Shown here: positions 9,175 through 17,352 of the stretch, piece after piece
How positions within the stretch are numbered: the first letter of the stretch is position 1
Layout: every line of letters begins with the position of its first letter
Origin: UBA9926 sp018645765
Lineage (GTDB): Bacteria; Pseudomonadota; Gammaproteobacteria; Pseudomonadales; Azotimanducaceae
Length of the DNA stretch: 64,000 bases
Direction of reading: 5' to 3'
NCBI GenBank assembly: GCA_949372755.1
Contig: CASIBO010000005.1
Coordinates: 62,001 to 126,000, forward strand
The notes under the pieces: generated by a model
What the model saw: the letters and a program-made list of their open reading frames with translations, nothing else
Databases searched by the model: none
Told to the model about the DNA's origin: nothing
Translations under genes and position numbers: made by a program

Positions 9175-9268
9175 AATTTCCTATCCTTTAATCTTTAATC
9201 TGAAGCAGTTTTTTTGGCTAAGGGGATCCCAGTCAAGATGGGTGCTTTTCCATCCCAAACCCTGTCTT

Positions 9269-10333
9269 TTATTCTAAGTTGTGACGGGCCAGCACCCGGC
9301 TTTGCGTCGGTATCAGCGTTGTCAGTTGTGCAAACCGCTTCACCAATTTTTCGACTTTGCTTTGCTGGATTTCATACACGATCTCATAGACCGCAGCCGT
9401 TGGCATTTTCTCAATCAAATACTCATCGCTCGTTTGAATCTCATCAATCAATTGCTGCTCAAGGGCTCTTTGTCCGTACCAGGCTTCCCCGGTGGCGACA
9501 ACCTCAATATCAACTTGGGGGCGATTATCCCTGACAAAGACCTTAAACAGCTGGTGAACCTCTTCAAGTTCAGCCCTAAATTTCTGGCGACCTTCATCGG
9601 TATTTTCGCCAAACATTGTGAGCGTTCGCTTATGCGCGCCGGCGGTATGCAACTCAACATCGACCTTCTGCGATTTCAATAAACGATTAAAGTTTGGCAC
9701 CTGGGCAACAACGCCAATCGATCCCAGAACGGCAAAGGGCGCCGCAATGATTCTATCGGCGATGCAGGCCATCATATAGCCGCCACTCGCTGCGACCTTA
9801 TCGACAGAAACAGTCAACTTGATACCTTGCTTTGTAATGCGGCGCAACTGAGATGCAGCCAGGCCATAACCGTGCACCACACCGCCAGCACTTTCAAGGC
9901 GCAGCAGCACTTCGTCTTCAGCGGACGCCACGGCTAAAATGGCAGTCACCTCTTGCCTCAAACTGCTGACGGCAGAGGCCTCTATGTCACCGTCGAAGTT
10001 GAGCACAAAAACTCGAGATATGGGCAACGCTTTTGGGTCCGCTTCGTTGCTTGACCGCTTCAGCGCCGCTTTCTCAGCTTTAAGACGTTGTTTTTCCGTT
10101 TTTTTGGCGGCCTTTTGTGCCGCCTTTTGTCCCTCAGGACTCATCATGGCTTGATTCAACGATTTAGTGACCTGTTCATAGGCGTCATTGAGATGCTTGA
10201 CCTCCAACCGACCAGGTTCACCCTGAGGGCCTGGTTGCCTTGCACTGATCAGTAGCGTCACCAAGACTACTAAGGCAACAACAATTGTCACAACCTTCGC
10301 TAGGAACAACCCATATTCAATCAAAAATTCCAA
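9269..10333 (-). CDS. sohB: SohB, inner-membrane S49 serine protease
   Basis: 354 residues. It begins EFLIEYGLFLAKVV, an N-terminal transmembrane helix, followed by a charged K/A/E-rich stretch (~60-95) and an S49 peptidase domain. The catalytic serine lies in DKVAASGGYMMA; the Ser/Lys dyad is expected as in E. coli SohB, with the lysine in the AHKRTLTMFGEN region. No ATG fits; the start codon is TTG at 10331-10333. The enzyme is a periplasm-facing protease of uncertain natural substrate. It stands alone and diverges from the SCP2-like gene. Confidence 0.93.
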   Translation of the reverse strand: MEFLIEYGLFLAKVVTIVVALVVLVTLLISARQPGPQGEPGRLEVKHLNDAYEQVTKSLNQAMMSPEGQKAAQKAAKKTEKQRLKAEKAALKRSSNEADPKALPISRVFVLNFDGDIEASAVSSLRQEVTAILAVASAEDEVLLRLESAGGVVHGYGLAASQLRRITKQGIKLTVSVDKVAASGGYMMACIADRIIAAPFAVLGSIGVVAQVPNFNRLLKSQKVDVELHTAGAHKRTLTMFGENTDEGRQKFRAELEEVHQLFKVFVRDNRPQVDIEVVATGEAWYGQRALEQQLIDEIQTSDEYLIEKMPTAAVYEIVYEIQQSKVEKLVKRFAQLTTLIPTQSRVLARHNLE

Positions 10334-10383
10334 ATAGCACCCGATCCACCTAAGATTAGACTTAAAATAGTATCACACTGTTA

Positions 10384-10411
10384 CCGAGCCTCTGCCCTAG
10401 AGCGGGCTCGG
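10384..10411. promoter_or_regulatory. Hairpin in the sohB/SCP2 divergent region
   Basis: CCGAGCC (10384-10390) and GGCTCGG (10405-10411) form a perfect 7-bp dyad just before the AGGAG of the SCP2 gene. It could be an operator or a leader hairpin; nothing distinguishes these. Confidence 0.3.
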
Positions 10412-10430
10412 TCCAGCTTTAGGAGCCACA

Positions 10431-10796
10431 ATGGATATCGATCTAATAGTCACTACTTGGCAAACGGCCCTCAACGACCGATTTAGGTCCGGCTTTCTTC
10501 CGATCGAAGATACTATTTTTCAATTTCAGTTCGAACACCAGCCAAACGTACCACTGTACTTAACCGCAAATCAGCAGACCTTTGCTTTGGCCCCAGGCAC
10601 GCACCCAACGCCAACCCTCACACTGTTTGTCCGCGACCAGACAACAATGCTCCGATTATTAACAGGCGAAGAGGACGGCATGGCGGCTTTTATGGCGGGC
10701 ACTTACCGAGCCGATGGCAACATCATACTCAGCCAGCTGTTACTTTACGTGTTTCAGCAACCTGCCTTGCTGCAAACCCAACAAGTTATTGATTAG
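10431..10796 (+). CDS. SCP2 sterol-binding domain protein
   Basis: 121 residues comprising a single SCP2-like lipid-binding fold: alternating strands, then LLTGEEDGMAAFMAGTYRADGNIIL..QLLL typical of the family. ATG start with AGGAG ten bases upstream. In the UbiJ group such domains bind ubiquinone intermediates, but this stand-alone protein is not next to ubi genes and the ligand is unknown. It converges on dnaQ with a 4-base overlap of the stop codons. Confidence 0.75.
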   Translation: MDIDLIVTTWQTALNDRFRSGFLPIEDTIFQFQFEHQPNVPLYLTANQQTFALAPGTHPTPTLTLFVRDQTTMLRLLTGEEDGMAAFMAGTYRADGNIILSQLLLYVFQQPALLQTQQVID

Positions 10797-11521
10797 TCCT
10801 GCGAACCCGGCGCTGCGAGATCATCCCACAGGCATCCCTCCTCCGAGCTCGATCGCAGCATCTCCAGCATGCTCTCGTGGGCCACCTGCTCCGAATCGCT
10901 TAAGGTTACTAATGGTAACCCGCCCTGGGGCCGTTCGAACCCGCCAGTCGCTCTGACGTCAGCGGACGCCTGATCGGCGCTCGTAGCGTCGAGGGACAAA
11001 CTCCCTTGGCCGCCGGTCAAGACCAAGTAGACCTCTGCTAGGATCTGCGCATCCAGCAAAGCGCCATGCAATGTTCTGCCCGAGTTATCGACACCCAACC
11101 GTTTACACAGCGCGTCCAAGCTGTTTTTCTGGCCTGGATACCGCATTCGTGCAAGCGACAGACTATCGATCACCCCGCAGCGCTGTCGCATCTTACGGGG
11201 CTCACGCACGCGCTTCAGCTCGTGATCTAAGAATCCAATATCAAAATCAGCATTATGAATAATCAGTTCGGCGCCCTCGACAAATGCGAGGAATGACGCC
11301 TTGACTGCGTCGAAATCAGGCTTATCGGCAAGAAACTCGAGCGAGATGCCATGGACCGCCTCGGCGCCTGCATCAATTGCACGCCCCGGATTAAGGTACT
11401 CATGAAAGTGACGGCCTGTGAGTCGGCGGTTTTTCAGCTCAACACAACCAATTTCAATAATGCGATGACCGTTCGCCGCCTCTAAACCTGTCGTTTCAGT
11501 ATCCAGTACGACCTGCCTCAT
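10793..11521 (-). CDS. dnaQ: DNA polymerase III epsilon subunit DnaQ
   Basis: 242 residues. The 3'-5' proofreading exonuclease domain starts with VLDTETTGL (D7, E9) and includes HNADFDIGFLDHEL and HGALLDAQILAEVY, giving the full DEDDh active site. The C-terminal part (from ~185) should carry the segment that binds the alpha subunit. The ATG overlaps the rnhA stop (ATGA), so rnhA-dnaQ is translationally coupled; the enterobacterial genes are instead divergent. Confidence 0.96.
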   Translation of the reverse strand: MRQVVLDTETTGLEAANGHRIIEIGCVELKNRRLTGRHFHEYLNPGRAIDAGAEAVHGISLEFLADKPDFDAVKASFLAFVEGAELIIHNADFDIGFLDHELKRVREPRKMRQRCGVIDSLSLARMRYPGQKNSLDALCKRLGVDNSGRTLHGALLDAQILAEVYLVLTGGQGSLSLDATSADQASADVRATGGFERPQGGLPLVTLSDSEQVAHESMLEMLRSSSEEGCLWDDLAAPGSQD

Positions 11522-11955
11522 GAGGTTGCCGTCATCTGATCAATGGCTTCATTCGCCAATTGATCTGCCCGTTCATTCTCAACGTGACCGCTATGGCCTT
11601 TTACCCAAAACCAAGAGACTGCATGTTTTTCAGCCAAAACATCCAATTGTTGCCAAAGGTCTTGATTTTTGACCGGCTGTTTATTGCTGGTCCGCCAGCC
11701 ATTGCGCTTCCAGCCCGTGATCCACTGCGTGATGCCTTGACGAACATATTGCGAGTCGGTGGTTAGACAAATCGTGCTCGGCTGCGAGAAATAGGCCAAT
11801 CCTTCGATCGCGGCCATCAACTCCATCCGATTGTTTGTCGTGTCAGGAGCAGATCCCGATAAGTTTCGCTCTTCACCATCAACCCGAATTAAGGCGCCCC
11901 AACCACCGGGACCAGGGTTCCCTCGACACGCACCGTCCGTAAAAACTTCGATCAT
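11518..11955 (-). CDS. rnhA: Ribonuclease HI
   Basis: 145 residues. The carboxylates needed for two-metal catalysis are in place: D7 in FTDGACRGNPGPGGWG, E45 in NNRMELMAA, D67 in TTDSQYV and D131 in ENERADQLA. It removes RNA from RNA-DNA hybrids during replication and R-loop turnover. It lies 4 bases after the methyltransferase gene and overlaps dnaQ, so the three are probably one transcript. Confidence 0.97.
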   Translation of the reverse strand: MIEVFTDGACRGNPGPGGWGALIRVDGEERNLSGSAPDTTNNRMELMAAIEGLAYFSQPSTICLTTDSQYVRQGITQWITGWKRNGWRTSNKQPVKNQDLWQQLDVLAEKHAVSWFWVKGHSGHVENERADQLANEAIDQMTATS

Positions 11956-11959
11956 CTGT

Positions 11960-12745
11960 TTACTCTACCTCTACGACTGATTCTGTTCGGCGGGACGGGG
12001 TTAAGCCGCCCGTGCTTGGCTGCGACAATCCCAGCCCCGAAAATCGAATGGATCTCCGGATGGAAGGGCTGCGGATCGGCGTCAAAGGCCCGACAACTTT
12101 TCTTGCGACCAACATATAAACCCCGCCCGTTGGCAGATTATACCGTCGACCGAGCCCTAAACCGAAACTTGGCGGCGGTAACCGCCGCACTGACCACGGT
12201 ACACCAAAATCAGCGAACAATACTCGGTCGACTTTAAAGTTTAAGAGATTCAGCCAATCCATTAAACGATAAGCAGACCAAAAATGACCTTTAAACGGAT
12301 ACCTCGCAGCGGGGCCAGATAAGCGCTGGCGCAAACCCCAGAGACTAAGCGGGTTAAACGCTGTAATGATCAGCGTTCCCATTGGCATCACCATGCGAGC
12401 AGACTCAGCCAGCAGCGCTTGGGGACGGTCTGAAAACTCCAGCAAGTGATGCAGCAAAACAAGGTCTACTTGATCAGACGCAATCGGCATCTGCAGGGGT
12501 GACGCTATCAATTGCGGCGCGAGCAAATCATCTTCGCCCAAGCAAACCTTATTCAAGATCGGGCTTTTTTGAAATAACGGCGCGTCTTGCGCGCTTAACT
12601 GAATCAGATGGTAGCCAAACAAGTCTTCCAGCAATTCGTCATGCAGCGCTTGCTCTGTTCCCATTACGCGCTGACCCAAAGCCGTGGTGAACCAGCGGGA
12701 AAGTGCTCTGCGCTCGGATGCTAGCGCCTGTGCTAAATCAGGCAT
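11960..12745 (-). CDS. Class I SAM-dependent methyltransferase, YafS-like
   Basis: 261 residues. The middle has a methyltransferase core: LVLLHHLLEFSDRP (motif II/III region), then GTLIITAFNPLSLWGLRQRL. The position directly before rnhA-dnaQ and divergent from mltD is that of the YafS-type protein in other gammaproteobacteria. The substrate is unknown. The C-terminal ~35 residues are Ser/Arg/Pro rich and probably unstructured. Overall moderately certain as a methyltransferase, but nothing more specific can be claimed. Confidence 0.82.
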   Translation of the reverse strand: MPDLAQALASERRALSRWFTTALGQRVMGTEQALHDELLEDLFGYHLIQLSAQDAPLFQKSPILNKVCLGEDDLLAPQLIASPLQMPIASDQVDLVLLHHLLEFSDRPQALLAESARMVMPMGTLIITAFNPLSLWGLRQRLSGPAARYPFKGHFWSAYRLMDWLNLLNFKVDRVLFADFGVPWSVRRLPPPSFGLGLGRRYNLPTGGVYMLVARKVVGPLTPIRSPSIRRSIRFSGLGLSQPSTGGLTPSRRTESVVEVE

Positions 12746-13104
12746 CGGTGACTCTGTACGTTACCATGAGTTGATTCTCAAGATCTGCGATGATGGCCCT
12801 GTAGTCTACGCGATTTTAACCGAGACCTGACGGTCAGTTGTGCACCCTGAAACCCATTGGCGAACCCATCTCGACAGCGCAGCCATCGCAACTGAAAACG
12901 CGCTCAGGGCCCGCCGGCACAATTAAACCGCGCCTTGACTCGGCGCTGAAACTTACCGAACGGCTGCGTTCAAAGCCGGCTTACAATGTTACGCTGCTAG
13001 AAAACACCGCTCAAGATGGCGCCACCCGCAACGGCATTAGCGCCTGACCCTATCCAAACCAATGTTATCCAACCGACTGTGAAAATTCCTTTATACTGCG
13101 CCCC
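12746..13104. other. 359-base gap between the methyltransferase gene and mltD
   Basis: Divergent promoter region. The one longer reading frame here (12838-13047, +) gives a low-complexity product with no recognisable motif and no good ribosome binding site. In several gammaproteobacteria gloB (glyoxalase II) occupies this place; I find no trace of its metal-binding motif. Confidence 0.5.
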
Positions 13105-14847
13105 ATGCAATCATTCTCAAACCGCCTAGTCCGAAGCTTTTGCCTTGCCTGCCTTAGCCTCGCTACCGCCGCCTGCACACAACTAACCCAGCAGGCGCCC
13201 AGCGCGAAAACCACCCGAGGGCAATTAGCCGCCGAGCACAATTCGGCGGCGCCCGTTATCCCCAAAGCAAATGCTAGACTCAACGACATCAACTTCGGAT
13301 CAGGCGTTAAAGCGCCGCCCGCTGTTTTTTTTGACGTGGACAACAGCCCAGCAAAGCAGTGCACGCAGACCAGCAATCAGAATTGCAGCGTACCCGCCAC
13401 GGTCTCCACCCCGAAGGATTTTTGGGCGCAGCTACGAACTCAATTTAGCCTGGATTTACATCTGAATGAACCTCAGGTGCAAGCGCAATTAAATTGGTTT
13501 ATCGCCAATCCTGATTACCTTACCCGTGTTTTCAAACGCGGCGCACTGTATCTTCCGCACATCGTTGACACGGTCGACAAAGCGGCCCTTCCGATGGAGT
13601 TTGTACTGCTGCCGGTAGTCGAGAGCGCCTTTGATCCATTTGCGTTTTCATCAGGCCGCGCATCTGGACTTTGGCAGTTTATTCCGGCAACCGCCCGCCT
13701 GTATCAAGTCAAAATTGATTGGTGGTACGACGGCCGTCGGGACCTGATCGATAGCACAAATGCTGCAACTGAATTTCTGCTGGATCTCGGACAGATGCTT
13801 GATAATGACTGGCTACTGGCGCTTGCGTCTTATAACGCGGGCCCTGGCACCGTCAGAAAAGCCATGCGTAGGAATAAACAAAACCAGCGCTCAGAAGCAT
13901 TCTGGCAATTAGACTTGCCTCGAGAGACGAAAGCCTACGTTCCCAAACTTCTCGCACTCGCAGCAATTGTTAAGGATCCAGCGCAATACAATATAACGCT
14001 GCCTGATATTGCGCTCGAAACCGAAATTGCCGCCTTTGAACTGGATAACCAAATTGATCTTGCGCTGGCTGCAGAACTCGCTGAAATCAGCCTCGAACAA
14101 CTCTACCGCTTGAACCCGGGCTTTAATCAATGGGCTACCCATCCGTTTGGTCCACATCGCTTGATTATTCCCGCCCAACAGGTCGATGTTATGACTGAAA
14201 ACCTGGCGCTGCAGCCCCAAGAAGGCCAAATGCGATGGATACAGCATCAGATTCGCGCGGGTGACACCCTCGGCGGCATTGCGCAACACTACGACTTGTC
14301 CGTTGATGCGCTCACACAAGTGAATCATCTCAAGAGTCCACAGATCATTGCTGGGGATTTTCTGATTGTTCCCACGCCAGTTAAACCGCCCTTATCCTAC
14401 GGCTTATCTTCTTCTGGTCGAAGCGCAAAACGACGCCAATATTATGAAACCCGTTATGGCGCCCCGCCTGAGAATTATCAAGTCCAATCAGGAGACAGCC
14501 TCTGGTCCATTGCCAATGCCCATGGGGTCAAAGTGGGCCAATTGGCAAAGTGGAATGGCCTCGCAACGAGAGCCCCTCTGCGTATCGGCGAAAGCTTGTT
14601 CATCTATGATGACGAATCTCGTGCTGACCGACAAACCAGGGCATCGGCTACCCCGAACGGCGCTGAGGCCACGCTTCGGTCAGTCTACTACCGTGTAAGG
14701 CAAGGTGATTCGTTATCAAAGATCGCCAACCGATTCAACACGACGGTTGCCGCCATCAAGGCCAAGAATCCATTCCTAGATCAGAAAAAGTATCTGCAAC
14801 CCGGTGACCAACTCACGCTAGTCCTAAACATTCGACGGCCGCGCTAA
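13105..14847 (+). CDS. mltD: Membrane-bound lytic transglycosylase D with three LysM domains
   Basis: 580 residues. An export signal ends near TAAC24, a weak lipobox, so it may be an outer-membrane lipoprotein. The catalytic glutamate is E173 in LLPVVESAFDPFAFS, followed by the goose-lysozyme type signatures SGLWQFIPATA and ASYNAGPG. Three LysM peptidoglycan-binding domains follow at about 378-420, 457-500 and 530-576, each opening with a G-D-[ST]-L core. MltD cleaves the glycan between MurNAc and GlcNAc to give anhydro ends during wall remodelling. Stand-alone gene, convergent with ppiD. Confidence 0.95.
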   Translation: MQSFSNRLVRSFCLACLSLATAACTQLTQQAPSAKTTRGQLAAEHNSAAPVIPKANARLNDINFGSGVKAPPAVFFDVDNSPAKQCTQTSNQNCSVPATVSTPKDFWAQLRTQFSLDLHLNEPQVQAQLNWFIANPDYLTRVFKRGALYLPHIVDTVDKAALPMEFVLLPVVESAFDPFAFSSGRASGLWQFIPATARLYQVKIDWWYDGRRDLIDSTNAATEFLLDLGQMLDNDWLLALASYNAGPGTVRKAMRRNKQNQRSEAFWQLDLPRETKAYVPKLLALAAIVKDPAQYNITLPDIALETEIAAFELDNQIDLALAAELAEISLEQLYRLNPGFNQWATHPFGPHRLIIPAQQVDVMTENLALQPQEGQMRWIQHQIRAGDTLGGIAQHYDLSVDALTQVNHLKSPQIIAGDFLIVPTPVKPPLSYGLSSSGRSAKRRQYYETRYGAPPENYQVQSGDSLWSIANAHGVKVGQLAKWNGLATRAPLRIGESLFIYDDESRADRQTRASATPNGAEATLRSVYYRVRQGDSLSKIANRFNTTVAAIKAKNPFLDQKKYLQPGDQLTLVLNIRRPR

Positions 14848-14877
14848 ACGGCCTCAATCAGGCCCCCAAGAGACCGC

Positions 14878-16770
14878 TTAGAAATTCTGCCCTTGTATGT
14901 CACCAAGTTTTTGCAGAGAAGATTGAAAGCGCTGGAACTCTAAACCACCCAGCTGCTTTTCCAGCAACGGTCTGATGGCTTGATTTTCCATCCCTGCGAT
15001 GGGTGAATCCTCGGGGTTTCTAACATTGGTTACCGAGACCACCGCAACATCGCCATCATCAAGTTCCGCAATGCCGATCGACTTTGCACTTTCAGAAGGC
15101 TTCGGCAAGGCGAAGGCCTGCGTTCGCAGTGCTTGCGGGATGTCTGATTGGTAACGCGTCATATTGGTTTTAACAGACCATTCCACACCATAAGCCTCAG
15201 CGACCAAACGCGTTATTTCGCCCGCTTGGAGTTTTGCGACCACTTCGAGCGCCAACGACTGTGCCAAACCCGTGGCTTTGACTTGCCTCAAGCTTGTCTC
15301 GATTTCGGCTGTTACAGCCTCAAAGGGTTTTAAAATGCTTTCCTCATAACCCGTCACACGAACGACCACCGCAGCACCGTCATCAAGCTCGATGACCGCG
15401 CTATTATTACCATCGATCATCAAATCCGGTGAGAAGACTGCATCTTTGACTCTCGCATTGGACAAAATCCCCATGTTTGAGCTCCGACCTTGGCCTACCA
15501 ACTCGACAACCTCTAATCCCAGCTGATCAGAAATGCCCAGCAGATCAGAGTCCTCAAAAGCCATTTCATCCAGCTCACTCATCGATGCGACATAGGCATC
15601 CTTAACCGCCTCTTCCCGATAAGCCTGCTCAACCGAATCAGCCACCAGGTCAAATGCGGCTACCGCGGCCGGCACCAACTCCGACAGTTGGATCAGGTGA
15701 AAACCAAACTCCGTTTCGACCGGCGGAGAGATCTCGCCTTCCGAGGCCAATTCAAATGCGGCTGTTTCAAACGGCGCAACGAAGATATCTCGTTCGGCCA
15801 GACCCAAATCCCCTCCCCCAGCAGCGCTACCTGGATCCTCGGAGAAAGATTGCGCTAATTCCGAAAAGGCAGTTCCTGCGGCAAGTTTGCTCTGGATTTC
15901 GAGAATTTTCGCCAGTGCCGTATCCCGGTCCTGGTCTTCTGAAACAGTAATGAGGATATGCGCTATCCGACGTTGTTCACCCTGCGTATAAAGATCGATT
16001 CGATCGGCATAGAAAGCCTGCAGCGCCTCTGGCGTCACGTTTACTGCGCTCATGAGGTCCGACTTCGCTAATTGTACATAGGCGACATCAATCATTTCTT
16101 CGGTGAAAAACTGATCTCGATTGTCATCGTAGAAGTCTTGAACACTCACCGAATCAATCGCCAGATCGGCCTCAAGGTCCCGGGCGTTAAACGTGACATA
16201 CGTCACGTCTCGCGTCTGACGCGACAAGCTGGTGGTCCGACGCATTTCAGCGTCGGTCATAAAGGATGACCCCTGAATGGCTTCTGACAACTGACCTACT
16301 GCCTCATCCAGCCGAAGTTCCTCACGATAAGTCACCGGATCATAGCCCGCACTCGCAAGCACCAAGCGATACTGGTTCGGGTCGAAGCTGCCACTAACCT
16401 GAAACACTTCAGTTTGCATCAGAGATTGATCGAGGCTGGCATCACTTGCCGTTAGACTCAATTCATTAACCACCTGACTCAAAAGCTTGCGCGTAATTAA
16501 AGATTGTAAAACGTTCGCGCGCAGTTCGTCTTCATCGAGGCTTTCAGGTGTCATGCCTTGACCCATTAGCATCCGTCGATTACGTTCCACCGCAACCTCC
16601 ATCTCGGAGGCTGTAACATCGTCACCATTGACGCTCGCCACGCGCGCCACTGGCGTCAGGAAGGTAGTAATTGACCCTAACCCGAAGAACGCAAAGGCTA
16701 TAATAATTAAACCAATAATCACCTTGGTACCGAAGCCCTGGCCCCGCTCACGCATACTCATGATCGACAT
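14878..16770 (-). CDS. ppiD: Periplasmic folding chaperone PpiD (SurA-N/parvulin)
   Basis: 630 residues from ATG 16770, which has AAGGGG five bases upstream; an upstream in-frame TTG (16788) would add six residues and is less likely. The order is MSIMSMRERGQGFGTK, one transmembrane anchor (~15-35), a SurA-like chaperone region, a parvulin domain (~255-360) with RRIAHILI, FSELAQSFSEDPGSA.GGDLG and EFGFHLIQL, and a long C-terminal chaperone part. PpiD sits at the Sec translocon exit and helps new periplasmic and outer-membrane proteins. It follows lon-hupB as in E. coli and Pseudomonas. Confidence 0.96.
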   Translation of the reverse strand: MSIMSMRERGQGFGTKVIIGLIIIAFAFFGLGSITTFLTPVARVASVNGDDVTASEMEVAVERNRRMLMGQGMTPESLDEDELRANVLQSLITRKLLSQVVNELSLTASDASLDQSLMQTEVFQVSGSFDPNQYRLVLASAGYDPVTYREELRLDEAVGQLSEAIQGSSFMTDAEMRRTTSLSRQTRDVTYVTFNARDLEADLAIDSVSVQDFYDDNRDQFFTEEMIDVAYVQLAKSDLMSAVNVTPEALQAFYADRIDLYTQGEQRRIAHILITVSEDQDRDTALAKILEIQSKLAAGTAFSELAQSFSEDPGSAAGGGDLGLAERDIFVAPFETAAFELASEGEISPPVETEFGFHLIQLSELVPAAVAAFDLVADSVEQAYREEAVKDAYVASMSELDEMAFEDSDLLGISDQLGLEVVELVGQGRSSNMGILSNARVKDAVFSPDLMIDGNNSAVIELDDGAAVVVRVTGYEESILKPFEAVTAEIETSLRQVKATGLAQSLALEVVAKLQAGEITRLVAEAYGVEWSVKTNMTRYQSDIPQALRTQAFALPKPSESAKSIGIAELDDGDVAVVSVTNVRNPEDSPIAGMENQAIRPLLEKQLGGLEFQRFQSSLQKLGDIQGQNF

Positions 16771-16861
16771 ACAAACCCCTTGCAACAACTCGCTTTTAAG
16801 CCGCGTAGTTTACACCAATAATTTATCTGAGAACCGCCCTGAGGCTGTTTAACACAAAATA

Positions 16862-16885
16862 AAACGGCGCCCTAGGGCGCCGTTT
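16862..16885 (-). terminator. Strong intrinsic terminator of hupB
   Basis: A perfect 24-base palindrome with an 11-bp stem AAACGGCGCCC, two-base centre, then GGGCGCCGTTT. On the - strand it is followed by TATTTTG, giving a T-rich tract, ~90 bases after the hupB stop. It also separates hupB from ppiD. Confidence 0.85.
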
Positions 16886-16976
16886 AATAAACATCTCAAT
16901 GCCGTTAAGCATTTATTGACGAATCGAATCCGTTTCGTTCACACGGTACCGTTCCAGGAAACGACCGCTTAGCTGA

Positions 16977-17249
16977 TTAGTTGACCGCGTCTTTCAGTGC
17001 CTTACCTGCTTTGAAAGCTGGAACGTTAGCGGCTTTAATTTGAATCGCTTCGCCCGTCTTTGGATTACGGCCCGCACGCGCTTCACGCCGACGAACAGAG
17101 AAGGTGCCAAAGCCAACAAGCGTCAATGAATCGCCAGCCTTAAGCGAGCCCGTGACGGAGTCAACCACCGCATCCAGAGCTCTGCTTGCAGAGGCCTTTG
17201 AGATATCAGCAGATTCGGCAATATTGTCGATTAATTCTTGTTTGTTCAA
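16977..17249 (-). CDS. hupB: DNA-binding protein HU-beta
   Basis: 90 residues. Typical HU: N-terminal MNKQELIDNIAESADISKA helices, then VGFGTFSVRRREARAGRNPKTG, the beta-arm that bends DNA, and ending AGKALKDAVN. HU compacts the nucleoid and supports replication and repair. The start codon is TTG (17247-17249) with AGAGGTG four to five bases upstream; no ATG is available, and the family N-terminus MNK- fits this start. A near-consensus sigma-70 promoter precedes it and a strong terminator follows, so it can be transcribed independently of lon. Confidence 0.97.
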   Translation of the reverse strand: MNKQELIDNIAESADISKASASRALDAVVDSVTGSLKAGDSLTLVGFGTFSVRRREARAGRNPKTGEAIQIKAANVPAFKAGKALKDAVN

Positions 17250-17317
17250 AATTCACCTCTTAATTTCATTTTGATTGATAAAATGGGTACTTCTGGCGTT
17301 TCTAGTTTTACCCGCTT

Positions 17318-17346
17318 TTTATAGCAACTGACCTCTAACCGGTCAA
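17318..17346 (-). promoter_or_regulatory. Sigma-70 promoter of hupB
   Basis: On the - strand TTGACC, a 17-base spacer and TATAAA make an almost ideal housekeeping promoter. It begins immediately after the lon stop (17353) and leaves a leader of about 60 bases before hupB. A small dyad GACC-N7-GGTC overlaps the -35 box. Confidence 0.7.
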
Positions 17347-17352
17347 GCTATA

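Noticed and set aside
12838..13047. Possible gloB remnant
   Set aside because: The translated frame has none of the THxHxDH metal motif or other glyoxalase features.
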